Assembly (NCBI RefSeq): GCF_000284035.1
Contig: NC_016887.1
Location: 2,480,001 to 2,544,000 of the forward strand
Length of the DNA: 64,000 nt
Origin: Nocardia cyriacigeorgica GUH-2
Lineage (GTDB): Bacteria > Actinomycetota > Actinomycetes > Mycobacteriales > Mycobacteriaceae
Reading direction: 5' to 3'
Below the pieces are notes generated by a model that saw only the letters and a program-made list of their open reading frames with translations, did no database searches and was not told where the DNA came from. Positions within the stretch are counted from its first letter, which is position 1, and each line of letters opens with the position of its first letter. Of the stretch, positions 55,820 through 63,518 are shown one piece after another. The position numbers and the translations under genes are program-made.

Positions 55820-56668
55820 TCACCGATTCGACGGGTCGTTCGTTCGCCGGACCAATTCCGCGGTGATCAGTTCGCGTGCCGCGTCGCCGTGCACGGCCTG
55901 GTCGGCCAACGCCGTGAACACCTTTTCGTAGAGGGCGATCTCGCGCGGCTGAGTGATGGCCGACTCGGCAGTGATGGTCTCCACCAGTACCTTTCGCCGG
56001 TCGTAGATCACGAAGTCCGTGGTGCGGCGGAAGAATGAACTACCCGCCGGGACGATTCCGAATACCAAGCGCGGCAGGCTCATCACGCTGAGCAGATGGT
56101 TCAGCTGACCGGCCATCACATCATTGCTGCCGACGGTCGTGCGGAGCGCCTGTTCCCCGACCAGCAGATAGAAGCGGTGCCGTCCTTGATGTAGGACCCG
56201 TTGGCGTTCCATCCGTGCTGCGACGGCTTGATCCAGGTCCCGGCTGGTGTCGAGAAACGCCATGCCTGCGGCCATGAGGGCGCGCGCATAATCGGCGGTC
56301 TGAACAAGGCCGTGGAACACCTGCGGGTCGAAGCCGCGCAGTAGCTCGGTGCGCTCTTCGATACCACTGATCTGGCGTTGGTGATTGGTGTAGCCGAGTC
56401 CGACTATGCGTCGCCATTCGGTCCACGCCGCGGAAATATTGCGGACGGTCGCGAGGAGATCGGGGTATTCGTCTTCGGCGCCGGTGATCCGGCACCAGAC
56501 GGCCAGGTCGTCTTCGGATGTGGCTTGTGCGCCATTCTCGATCCGGGAGACTTTCGCCGGATGCCAGCCGGCCTGCTCGGCCAGCTGGTAACCACGCAGA
56601 CGCGCCGCGATCCGCAGCCCGCGCAACCGGGCACCCAGATCGCGGCGCGCTTCTCCCGCATTGGTCAC
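55820..56668 (-). CDS. Helix-turn-helix protein with DUF5753 ligand domain
   Basis: A 282-residue regulator. An XRE-type helix-turn-helix (DLGARLRGLRIAARLRGYQL, then AEQAGWHPAKVSRIENGAQA) starts near residue 9. DUF5753 follows (NHQRQISGIEERTELLRGFD, VQTADYARALM, then LVGEQALRTTVGSNDVMAGQ). These proteins are abundant in actinomycetes beside DUF397/DUF6879 genes and affect development and secondary metabolism (WhiJ/AbaA-type). GTG 56668 overlaps the DUF6879 stop (GTGA). Third gene of a three-gene unit. Confidence 0.9.
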   Translation of the reverse strand: MTNAGEARRDLGARLRGLRIAARLRGYQLAEQAGWHPAKVSRIENGAQATSEDDLAVWCRITGAEDEYPDLLATVRNISAAWTEWRRIVGLGYTNHQRQISGIEERTELLRGFDPQVFHGLVQTADYARALMAAGMAFLDTSRDLDQAVAARMERQRVLHQGRHRFYLLVGEQALRTTVGSNDVMAGQLNHLLSVMSLPRLVFGIVPAGSSFFRRTTDFVIYDRRKVLVETITAESAITQPREIALYEKVFTALADQAVHGDAARELITAELVRRTNDPSNR

Positions 56669-57180
56669 TTGGCGTAGTCGGCGTGCTCGATCGCCTTCGC
56701 CCACAGGTCGTCTCGCCGCTGCGCACAGTGCGCGACGACCACCGGATCGCTGGTCGCCACCCAGCCTGGAAGCGCTTCGCCATCTGCGGTGAACACCGTG
56801 AACGCCGCCAGGTCTTCGTCGAACAACCACCAATCGTCGTCCGGCAGGTCGACCGGCGCGTCGTGTCGGGGTAGCCACCGGATGTCCTCGCCCGCCTCGA
56901 GGTTCGCTGCAGTGGTGCCGATTGAGAACCGGGTGTAATCCCCATGCGGTTCGGAGACCACACGCACGCGCTGTACGACGCGGCCGGAACCGGTGACTTC
57001 CCGCATGAGCGCGTGCCATCGCGCACTCGCCTCGGGATCTTGCGGCTCACCGTCGAGGAATCGACGTACTCGATCGGCTTCACCGGCCACGCCGCTGTAA
57101 TCGTCGCGCACCTCGAGATGGAATGCCCGCCGATGAGTGCGGAAAGCTGCTGCTAGATCATCGAACGACAGGTGCCGCAT
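56665..57180 (-). CDS. DUF6879 family protein
   Basis: A 171-residue protein, MRHLSFDDLAAAFRTHRRAFHLEVRDDY, with HALMREVTGSGRVVQRVRVV and WLPRHDAPVDLPDDDWWLFD as the family core. It is almost always encoded upstream of HTH-DUF5753 genes, which it probably antagonises or co-regulates. GGAGG lies close to the ATG. Its start overlaps the end of the upstream small gene by 23 bases. Confidence 0.85.
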   Translation of the reverse strand: MRHLSFDDLAAAFRTHRRAFHLEVRDDYSGVAGEADRVRRFLDGEPQDPEASARWHALMREVTGSGRVVQRVRVVSEPHGDYTRFSIGTTAANLEAGEDIRWLPRHDAPVDLPDDDWWLFDEDLAAFTVFTADGEALPGWVATSDPVVVAHCAQRRDDLWAKAIEHADYAK

Positions 57181-57487
57181 CGCGCCTCCGCTCCACTCCG
57201 ATGCCGACTTCCACCGCCGATTCGTGGCCGGGCAACCGCATCTGAGCGAGCGCTCCGGGATCGGTGACCGGATCGCCGGTGAGCAGGAATGTACCGTGCC
57301 CGGTGTCGTGTAGCAACGCCCCTAGGCAGGTTCCCGGCCGGAGGTGCCGGATCAGGCGGTGCGGAATCTCGATCGTGGCGAGACTGTCGGTGCGCCACCC
57401 TTGTACGACATACGTGTCTCGGTCACTGAGGAACAGTGTCGGGCTCTGCCCGTCCGTACTGTCGCCACCGAGTCGTTCCAGCTCCAT
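57158..57487 (-). CDS. Small actinobacterial protein upstream of DUF6879
   Basis: A 109-residue protein starting MELERLGGDSTDG after GGGAGG five bases upstream. The core FLSDRDTYVVQGWRTDSLATIEIPHRLIRHL and GTFLLTGDPVTDPGALAQM recurs in Streptomyces and Nocardia next to DUF6879/HTH genes; its function is unknown. First gene of the three-gene unit, with heavy overlaps throughout. Divergent from 57716. Confidence 0.75.
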   Translation of the reverse strand: MELERLGGDSTDGQSPTLFLSDRDTYVVQGWRTDSLATIEIPHRLIRHLRPGTCLGALLHDTGHGTFLLTGDPVTDPGALAQMRLPGHESAVEVGIGVERRRDAAPVVR

Positions 57488-57715
57488 GGTTCCTCCCTTG
57501 GTCTGTGTGCGGCTCAATCATCAGCCCTCGGCCCAGGCGTTGCGGCGGAATCGGGCGCAATATGCCGCAATTTTCTACCGACGCCGAACTCGCCACTCAT
57601 AGCTTTTCTTTCAGCCCCGCCGCCGGGTGCGCCCTCGGTACAGCGCAGATGAGCCACCCGGTGCGATCTCTCCTCGGCGGTGGGTGCCATCCAACAACGT
57701 GACGAGGCGGTGCGG

Positions 57716-58039
57716 ATGTCGCTAGGACAGGTGCGAGCTATCGGATTGATTCGGCGCGGAATCTCCGGAGGGGGTGAGGATCTCGATACGCTCGCGCGGC
57801 GGCACGGCTATCGGCTGGTCTTCACTGTCACCATGGATGTCGGTCCGGTAATGGCCGCTGTGGTGGTCAGGCAGCACATCGTCGAGCATGGTGCGGCTGC
57901 GGTTGTCGTTCCGGGGTTCGAGCACGTCGACTGCCTCCGGCATGTGGTGACCGATCTCGCCGCGCTGATCACGCCCATGCAGGTCTATCCGCGCGGATAC
58001 AGGTGGCCTGCCGGTGGCGCCGAATTGTCGCGGTCGTGA
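57716..58039 (+). CDS. Resolvase-fold-like small protein, catalytically degenerate
   Basis: A 107-residue protein (MSLGQVRAIGLIRRGISGGG, then EDLDTLARRHGYRLVFTVTM). The layout recalls the N-terminal domain of serine recombinases (a strand ending in R, DLDTLARRHGYR, a GAAAVVVPGFEHV segment) but lacks the catalytic YxRxS serine motif, so it is not an active recombinase. Such proteins are common beside HTH-DUF5753 cassettes. ATG 57716 is used; an in-frame GTG 36 bases earlier exists. The stop overlaps the next GTG. Confidence 0.6.
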   Translation: MSLGQVRAIGLIRRGISGGGEDLDTLARRHGYRLVFTVTMDVGPVMAAVVVRQHIVEHGAAAVVVPGFEHVDCLRHVVTDLAALITPMQVYPRGYRWPAGGAELSRS

Positions 58040-58122
58040 CGGACACGGTCGCGCTCATCGCGCTGGTCGTCACCCTTGTCGGTCTGACGGTGTGGCTGTA
58101 CTGGCCCGAAGGTGGCAGCTGA
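58036..58122 (+). CDS. 28-residue single-helix membrane peptide
   Basis: The GTG of this very short gene overlaps the previous stop (GTGA). It encodes MTDTVALIALVVTLVGLTVW followed by eight residues (LYWPEGGS): one transmembrane helix and nothing else. Coupling and composition support translation. Comparable microproteins follow resolvase-like genes in other actinobacteria as far as I recall. It could be a membrane toxin or an anchor. Confidence 0.55.
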   Translation: MTDTVALIALVVTLVGLTVWLYWPEGGS

Positions 58123-58137
58123 ACGGTCGGTCCGGGA

Positions 58138-59265
58138 TCAGCTCGATGTGCGGATCTGGCGCAGGAATTCCGCATTCGAATCGGTCTGCTTCAGCCCGGT
58201 GAGCAGCAATTCCAGGGCTTGCTGGGATTCGCGGGTGGACAGGGTTTTGCGGAGGGCGTGGGTGGCGGTGAGTTCGGCGGGGGTGAGGAGGAGTTCTTCT
58301 TTGCGGGTGCTGGAGCGGTCGATATCGATGGCGGGGAAGGTGCGGCGGTCGGCCAGCTGGCGGTCGAGTTTCAACTCGGCATTTCCGGTGCCCTTGTATT
58401 CCTCGAAGATGACGGTGTCGGCGAGGGAGCCGGTTTCGACGAGGGCGGTGGCGATGATGGTGAGCGAGCCGCCGTTGTCGATATTGCGGGCGGCGCCGAG
58501 GAATTTCTTGGGCGGCGCGAGGGCGCCGGCGTCGACGCCACCGGACAGGATTCGGCCGGAACCGGTGGCGGCCAGGTTGTAGGCGCGGGCCAGGCGGGTC
58601 AGCGAATCCAGCAGCACCACCACGTCGCGACCCATTTCGACCAGTCGTTTGGCGTGTTCGATGGCCAGTTCGGCGAGGGCGATGTGTTCGCGGGCGGGTT
58701 GGTCGAAGGTCGCGGCGGCGACCTCGGCGGGCACCGCGCGCGATAGGTCGGTCACCTCCTCGGGGCGTTCGCCGACCAGCACCAGCATCAGGTGGCATTC
58801 GGGATGATTCTTGGCGATGCCGTGCGCGATCGATTGCAGCACCGAGGTTTTGCCCGCTTTCGGTGGTGCCACGATCATGGCGCGCTGTCCTTTGCCGATG
58901 GGCATGACGAGATCGGTGGCGCGCGTGGTCATTTCGTGCGCTTCGGTTTCGAGCCGAAGGCGGTCGTTCGGATAGATCGGTACCAGGTCACCGAAGTGCG
59001 GGCGGGCTTTTGCGGTCGCGGGTGGTAGTCCGTTGACGGTGTCGACGCGAATCAGTGGTGCGAGTTTCCCGCCATCGCCGGTGCCGACGACGCCGGTGAC
59101 GGCATCACCGCGCCGCAGCCCGTACTCGCGGATCAACCGGGCCGATATGTGGGCGTCGCGCGGTCCGGGCAGATACCCGTCGACGCGCAACGCGGCATGC
59201 CTGTCGGAGATGTCGAGAATCCCGGTAACCGTTGGTTCCGGTTCGTGAATATGGTTGTTGTGCAT
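58138..59265 (-). CDS. rho: Short paralog of transcription termination factor Rho
   Basis: A 375-residue Rho. The ATPase core is intact: Walker A PPKAGKT at 134-140, VVVLLDSLTRLARAYN, ARNIDNGGSLTIIATALVET, and the R-loop region GTGNAELKLDRQLADRRTFP. The N-terminal Rho_N helical domain and the long Arg-rich insertion of actinobacterial Rho are missing. The cold-shock-like RNA-binding domain lacks the usual GFGFLR (RNP1) motif, reading RHAALRVDGYLPGPRDAHIS instead. AAGGAG precedes the ATG. The housekeeping rho should be elsewhere beside prfA. This copy may act on a special transcript set or as a modulator. Confidence 0.88.
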   Translation of the reverse strand: MHNNHIHEPEPTVTGILDISDRHAALRVDGYLPGPRDAHISARLIREYGLRRGDAVTGVVGTGDGGKLAPLIRVDTVNGLPPATAKARPHFGDLVPIYPNDRLRLETEAHEMTTRATDLVMPIGKGQRAMIVAPPKAGKTSVLQSIAHGIAKNHPECHLMLVLVGERPEEVTDLSRAVPAEVAAATFDQPAREHIALAELAIEHAKRLVEMGRDVVVLLDSLTRLARAYNLAATGSGRILSGGVDAGALAPPKKFLGAARNIDNGGSLTIIATALVETGSLADTVIFEEYKGTGNAELKLDRQLADRRTFPAIDIDRSSTRKEELLLTPAELTATHALRKTLSTRESQQALELLLTGLKQTDSNAEFLRQIRTSS

Positions 59266-59681
59266 GGGTTTTCTCCTTCAGGAGGGAATCGGTGAGGGCA
59301 GGGCGAAGCGAATGCCGCCTGCGGAATCGCGCTGATCGATGCGCGCGGCCGGTCCGGACACGTTGCCGGTGTGCACGGAATATCAGACCGTGGAGAGAAA
59401 TCGAACTCTTGTGGGAGGGATCAGTCACCTGCATCCACAAGATGGAGACGTGCCTACGGTAGCGCTGACAGGGTCAACGCGCAAGGGTGGCCGGTTGTTC
59501 CCGGGTCGTTGCGGGCGATGCTGGGTGCTGTGCGCGAGAGTGACGGTGGTCAGCGCGCTGGCGCATGCCGCACTGAACGTCGACCGCTGAACGTCGACCC
59601 GCTGGGCGTTGACCGCTGGGCGTCGACCGCCGACCGTCGGTCCCGGTGACGGTCAGGCGGCGGTGAGGTCGTTGACCAGGA
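59266..59681. other. 416-base gap upstream of rho paralog
   Basis: The gap holds the promoter and leader of the short rho gene and the 3' end region of the lipoprotein gene on the same strand. Apart from the 14-15-base tandem repeats at 59573-59640, no gene is supported. Long overlapping readings in three plus-strand frames lack ribosome sites. Confidence 0.5.
59573..59640. repeat. Short tandem repeat, unit CTGAACGTCGACCG
   Basis: Four units of 14-15 bases (59573, 59587, 59602, 59616) read CTGAACGTCGACCG, CTGAACGTCGACCCG, CTGGGCGTTGACCG and CTGGGCGTCGACCG, followed by a partial fifth. Three of the four units carry the GTCGAC palindrome. The array lies between the lipoprotein stop and the rho promoter region. 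Confidence 0.75.
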
Positions 59682-60098
59682 TCAGGTGTACCCGACCAGC
59701 CCGGATGACAGACTGTCGAGATTCAGGGCGTCGATCGCTCGGTCACGGATATCGGGGCAGTAGTGGATCGTGACATCGTCGACGAAGGTGTGATCGCGGA
59801 TGATGGCGCCCTCGAATTCCTGGTACTCGGCCGCCCAGGTCCGCACGTGTCCTTCGAAGGAGATCAGCCCGACATCGGGATGCTCGCGCCAGGTGGCGGT
59901 GTCGACGAGAAGCATGTCGCACAGATAGCCGGCGGCGACCGGGCCGACATCCTCGACGGTCGGCTGGGGCGGTGGCGGCTGGGACGCGGGTTCGTCACCG
60001 GAATCCCGGGAACAGGCTCCGACCAGGCCGGCCGCGACGATCATGCTCACGGCGAGCGATGCGCGACGCATCCGGCGGCCGGACGGGGGAGTACTCAT
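59682..60098 (-). CDS. Small lipoprotein
   Basis: A 138-residue lipoprotein. The Arg-rich start is followed by a hydrophobic core and a lipobox, SLAVSMIVAAGLVGAC, with Cys at residue ~29. A Pro-rich linker (PASQPPPPQPTVEDV) leads to a ~90-residue domain with two more cysteines (GYLCDMLLVDTATW and TIHYCPDIRDRAI). Not recognised. AAAGGAGG lies seven bases before the ATG. It is upstream of the rho paralog on the same strand and divergent from the HEAT-repeat gene across 279 bases. Confidence 0.8.
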   Translation of the reverse strand: MSTPPSGRRMRRASLAVSMIVAAGLVGACSRDSGDEPASQPPPPQPTVEDVGPVAAGYLCDMLLVDTATWREHPDVGLISFEGHVRTWAAEYQEFEGAIIRDHTFVDDVTIHYCPDIRDRAIDALNLDSLSSGLVGYT

Positions 60099-60328
60099 GG
60101 CGAAACCTCCTTTCGACCTGGGAGTACCCGGCCTGGCGCGGTCGATGCCGCGGTCGGTGAGGGTCGTGCGTCAGGTTCCGGCGCGCGTGTCGTGGACGGG
60201 GAGCCGCGATCGTCGCCGGTGCGAGCCTGGATGCGGCGCGCCGGGTGCGCATGTCGTGGACGGGGCTGCTGCGCTCATCGCCGGTGGCGGGCCGGGAGAA
60301 GGCGCGCCGGTGCGCGAAGTCACTTGAC

Positions 60329-60345
60329 CTTGACACTGTGACAAG
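60329..60345. promoter_or_regulatory. MerR-type operator upstream of HEAT/MerR genes
   Basis: CTTGACACTGTGACAAG is a 17-base imperfect palindrome (CTTG and CAAG arms, CAC/GTG inside). TTGACC lies just upstream at 60324-60329, so the dyad sits in the spacer between -35 and -10, the hallmark of MerR-activated promoters. The MerR-HEAT regulator encoded two genes on is the obvious candidate. Confidence 0.65.
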
Positions 60346-60377
60346 CCCTTGAGTGGTCGGTGAAGGAGGTGGTTGTC

Positions 60378-61031
60378 GTGAACACAACCAACAACGAGGT
60401 GGACGTCCGCCTCGTCGACGCCCTCGCCGGGCCGGATTCGTCGGCTCGCCTACGGGCGGCGCTGTCGGCAGGCACGCTCGGCGATCCGAGCCTGGCGCGG
60501 ACCCTTATCGACCGATGCGCCGTCGAACCGGACTTCTTCGTCCGGGACATGCTGACCTGGGCGCTGTGCCGGCTGCCCGCCGACGTCACGGTGCCGATGC
60601 TGCTCGCCGAACTCGAGTCCGCGACGCCGCAGGCCCGCAGTCAGGCGCTGCACACGCTGTCCAAGATCGGTGATCCGCGTGCCTGGCCTGCGGTGTCGGC
60701 CCGGCTGCACGATGAGCACGACGAGGTCGCGCTGAGCGCCTGGCGAGCGGCCGCTGTGCTGGTGCCGCCCGGCGCCGAGAGCGGGCTCGCGCAGGACCTC
60801 GCGAGTGCGCTGGGCCGCGGCGACCATCAGATGTGGTTGAGTCTGAGCCGTGCGTTCGCCGCGCTCGGCGAGGCCGCCGCGCCCGTGCTGGAGGCCGCGA
60901 TGGCGCATCCCGATCCGCACGTGCGCGCGCACGCCGAGGCCAGTGAGCAGCTGCGCCTGGATCCCGACAGCGGGTTCGCGTCGGCGATCGAGCTGGCCAA
61001 GCGGGCGGCCGTGCTGGGTCCGGACGCATGA
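60378..61031 (+). CDS. HEAT-repeat protein
   Basis: A 217-residue all-helical protein. Repeats such as VRDMLTWALCRLPADVTVPMLLAELES and ARSQALHTLSKIGDPRAWPAV, then VALSAWRAAAVLVPPG, are HEAT/PBS-lyase-like helical pairs. AAGGAGGT lies eight bases before GTG 60378; a GTG at 60360 in the same frame is less likely. No enzymatic motif is present, so it is a protein-binding scaffold. It is followed after 15 bases by a MerR protein that itself carries HEAT repeats, so the two may form a complex. Confidence 0.8.
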   Translation: MNTTNNEVDVRLVDALAGPDSSARLRAALSAGTLGDPSLARTLIDRCAVEPDFFVRDMLTWALCRLPADVTVPMLLAELESATPQARSQALHTLSKIGDPRAWPAVSARLHDEHDEVALSAWRAAAVLVPPGAESGLAQDLASALGRGDHQMWLSLSRAFAALGEAAAPVLEAAMAHPDPHVRAHAEASEQLRLDPDSGFASAIELAKRAAVLGPDA

Positions 61032-61046
61032 TGAGGAGGCGACGGC

Positions 61047-62039
61047 ATGTTGATCGGTGAAGTCTCACGGCGCTCCGGCGTCAGCAGCCGGATGTTGCGG
61101 CATTACGACGCCCTGGGCCTGGTGACTCCGTCGGTCCGCACCTCGACCGGCTACCGCGAGTACTCCGCCGACGACATCCGTCGCCTGTTCCATGTCGAAT
61201 GCCTGCGCACCCTCGGGTTATCGCTGACCGAAGCCAAACGCGCGCTCGACGATCCCGGCTTCGCCCCCGGCGACATGGTGGAACAGCTGGTCCGGCGCAC
61301 CCGCGCCCGGATCGCCGCCGAGCAGGAGCTGCTCGGCAAACTCGAGCGGGTGGACGCGGCCGCGCCGGAGCAGTGGGAGGCGGTGCTGAGCATCGTCACC
61401 CTGCTGCATGCCCTCGAATCGGAGTCCGGCGCCGACCGGCAACAGGCGGTGCTCGCCCGGTACGAGGACGCGCCGGTCGACGCACTGGTGGCGGCGGCGC
61501 TGTCGGAGGAGGACCTCAATGTCGCGGGCGCGCTGCGGTGGTCGCTGGCGCGGGCGGCCGGCGCCGCGCTCACCGATCTCGCGGCCGGACTGGATTCGCC
61601 GGAGGTCGATGTCCGGCGCCGTGCGGTCGCCGCGATCGTCGCCGTTCCCTCCGCGGAAGCCACGGACCTGCTCCGCACCGCTGTCGGCGACGCAGACCTG
61701 GTGGTGGCCGACCGTGCCGCCCTGGCGCTGGGCGCGCGCCGCGCCACCGAGGCGATACCGCACCTGCTGGACATGGTGACCGAGGGCCGCACCGACGTCG
61801 AAGCAGCCGAGATGCTCGGCCTGCTCGCCGCGACCAGCGCCGACGAGATCGTCCGGCAGCTCCGGGATCGGCTCGACACCAGCGACCAGAAGACTCGCTT
61901 GCGGATCACGCAGGCGCTCGGCGAGGTCCCCGCTCCCGCCGCCCGCCAGGCCTTGGTCGAATTGACCGAGGACGACGATCGGTGGGTCGCCGCGACCGCC
62001 GCCGCCGTCTTGGAAAGTACACACGATTCGTCGGGATGA
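61047..62039 (+). CDS. MerR-family regulator fused to HEAT repeats
   Basis: A 330-residue protein. Residues 1-75 are a MerR winged helix (MLIGEVSRRSGVSSRMLRHYDALGLVTPSV, then GYREYSADDIRRLFHVECLR). A coiled coil follows to about residue 115. The rest is HEAT-like repeats (VDALVAAALSEEDLNVAGAL, VRRRAVAAIVAVPSAEATDL and ADRAALALGARRATEAIPHL), where other MerR proteins have a ligand domain. GAGGAGG precedes the ATG. It likely senses a protein partner rather than a small molecule; the adjacent HEAT protein is the best candidate. An MerR-type operator precedes the operon. Confidence 0.88.
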   Translation: MLIGEVSRRSGVSSRMLRHYDALGLVTPSVRTSTGYREYSADDIRRLFHVECLRTLGLSLTEAKRALDDPGFAPGDMVEQLVRRTRARIAAEQELLGKLERVDAAAPEQWEAVLSIVTLLHALESESGADRQQAVLARYEDAPVDALVAAALSEEDLNVAGALRWSLARAAGAALTDLAAGLDSPEVDVRRRAVAAIVAVPSAEATDLLRTAVGDADLVVADRAALALGARRATEAIPHLLDMVTEGRTDVEAAEMLGLLAATSADEIVRQLRDRLDTSDQKTRLRITQALGEVPAPAARQALVELTEDDDRWVAATAAAVLESTHDSSG

Positions 62040-62271
62040 CATCGCGGTTCGGTATCGGGCTGTCCGGCTCACGGCTCGATGTGATGTCGCGTCAGCAACG
62101 AGCCGCCGGCTGGGTCCTGAACCGGGCGGCGTGAACCGCAGCTCCGCCGCGCCCGGCCGTCGCCGGCCCGCCAAGTCGGCACGCCGGAGGTCGACGTCGA
62201 TGCGCCGAACCTTCGGGCCGCCCGAGCCCGGACGCGCCGCCGGTATTGCGCGGGATCGACCGGAGCGCCGG

Positions 62272-63189
62272 TCAGGGCCTGGCGCCGAGCTGCCCACTGA
62301 CCCACGTCTCGATGTCATCGAGCGCGGCCTTCGCCATAGCAGTCGGGTGCCCCGTAAACCCATGCGGCGCTTCGGGATAGATGCGCAGATCGACGTTTCC
62401 ACCGAATGCCGAGATCCGTGCCGCCATGGCGAGATTGTCCTGGAGCAGGATGTCCTGCTCGCCGACAACCATCAAAACGGACGGCAGCCCGCCGAGTTCG
62501 GCGTAGATCGGCGAGATGTCGGGGTGCGTGCGGTCCGGCGCTGTCCCGGCGTAGGCCTCGAGGAAGTATTCGTCGGCGATCAAACGACCTGCCGGAGTCT
62601 GTGTGCTCAGGTCGTAGGTTCCGAATTGCAGCACGGCGCAATCGAATGCGTTGATCCCGCGGTCGCGCAGGCGCAACAGCGTCGTCATGGCCAGCGTCGA
62701 CCCGGCCGAGAAACCGCCCACCGCGAGCTTGCGGGTGCCGAAGCGCTGTACGGCATGCTCGACCAGCCATAGCGCGGCGGTTTCGCCGTCGTCCGGAGCG
62801 GCCGGCCACGGATGTTCCGGCGCCAGCCGGTAATCCACGCTCACCACCGCGACCCCCAGCGCATCCGCCAGCCGCCGATTCCGCACATCGCTACCGGCCG
62901 CCGATCCCATGTAGAACCCGCCACCGTGGAACTCCAGGAACACGCCGTTCGCGACGCCGCCCGCGGGCGCGTGCACCCGCACCGGCACGCTGCGTCCTTC
63001 GGCTTCGACCACCTCGTCGACCGCCGGCGGATCCACCGGCGCGGGATCGCCGGCCCCGGCGCGGACCGCGCGCAGTTCCTCGAAATCCCGTGGTCCTCGC
63101 CCCGGGGGTCGGTTCTCGTAGAACCCGCGTGACTCATCGGCGAGCAGCCGCAGGCGCGGGTCGATCAGGTCGTCCAGTCCGAGTCGCAT
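62272..63189 (-). CDS. Alpha/beta hydrolase, hormone-sensitive-lipase family
   Basis: A 305-residue esterase/lipase. The oxyanion motif HGGG is at residues 88-91 (LEFHGGGFYMGS), the nucleophile in GGFSAGS (Ser161), the acid near GEQDILLQDN and the His in EAPHGFTG. It acts in the cytoplasm on short- to medium-chain esters, possibly acylglycerols. ATG 63189 lacks a ribosome site. It is convergent with the MerR-HEAT gene across 232 bases without a gene. Confidence 0.9.
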   Translation of the reverse strand: MRLGLDDLIDPRLRLLADESRGFYENRPPGRGPRDFEELRAVRAGAGDPAPVDPPAVDEVVEAEGRSVPVRVHAPAGGVANGVFLEFHGGGFYMGSAAGSDVRNRRLADALGVAVVSVDYRLAPEHPWPAAPDDGETAALWLVEHAVQRFGTRKLAVGGFSAGSTLAMTTLLRLRDRGINAFDCAVLQFGTYDLSTQTPAGRLIADEYFLEAYAGTAPDRTHPDISPIYAELGGLPSVLMVVGEQDILLQDNLAMAARISAFGGNVDLRIYPEAPHGFTGHPTAMAKAALDDIETWVSGQLGARP

Positions 63190-63518
63190 GCAGACCGACG
63201 GTACCTGGGCCGAGGGTTGCCTCCCGTCCGAAGCGGTGGCCGGATCCTCCCGTCCAGGTGCGCGCCAGGCCGACAGTGCACCGGGTGACCGGCAGACCAC
63301 GCGCACATCATCCACGCCGGTGTCCGCCGAGCACCTGACATTCCGGTCACGTGGGTCGTCGGAATAGGTATCACCGTTTCCGCACCGGAGATTCGCCGAT
63401 GACCGAGTCAGCGCGCCGTGATCACCGTGGGCAACCGGGCTTCCTTCGGAGCCGGGCGAGATATTCCGGGGTGGTGACGGCGGAACTCATGCTCACCGAC
63501 ACCACGAGGAACTCCGAC
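63190..63518. other. 329-base intergenic region between divergent hydrolase and DoxX-like genes
   Basis: No supported separate gene. An in-frame ATG at 63399 would lengthen the DoxX-like protein by 40 residues of hydrophilic sequence, but GAGGA before 63519 favours the later start. No clear operator was seen. Confidence 0.4.

Noticed and set aside
57716-58039. Active serine recombinase
   Set aside because: The catalytic serine motif and the DNA-binding C-terminal domain are absent.
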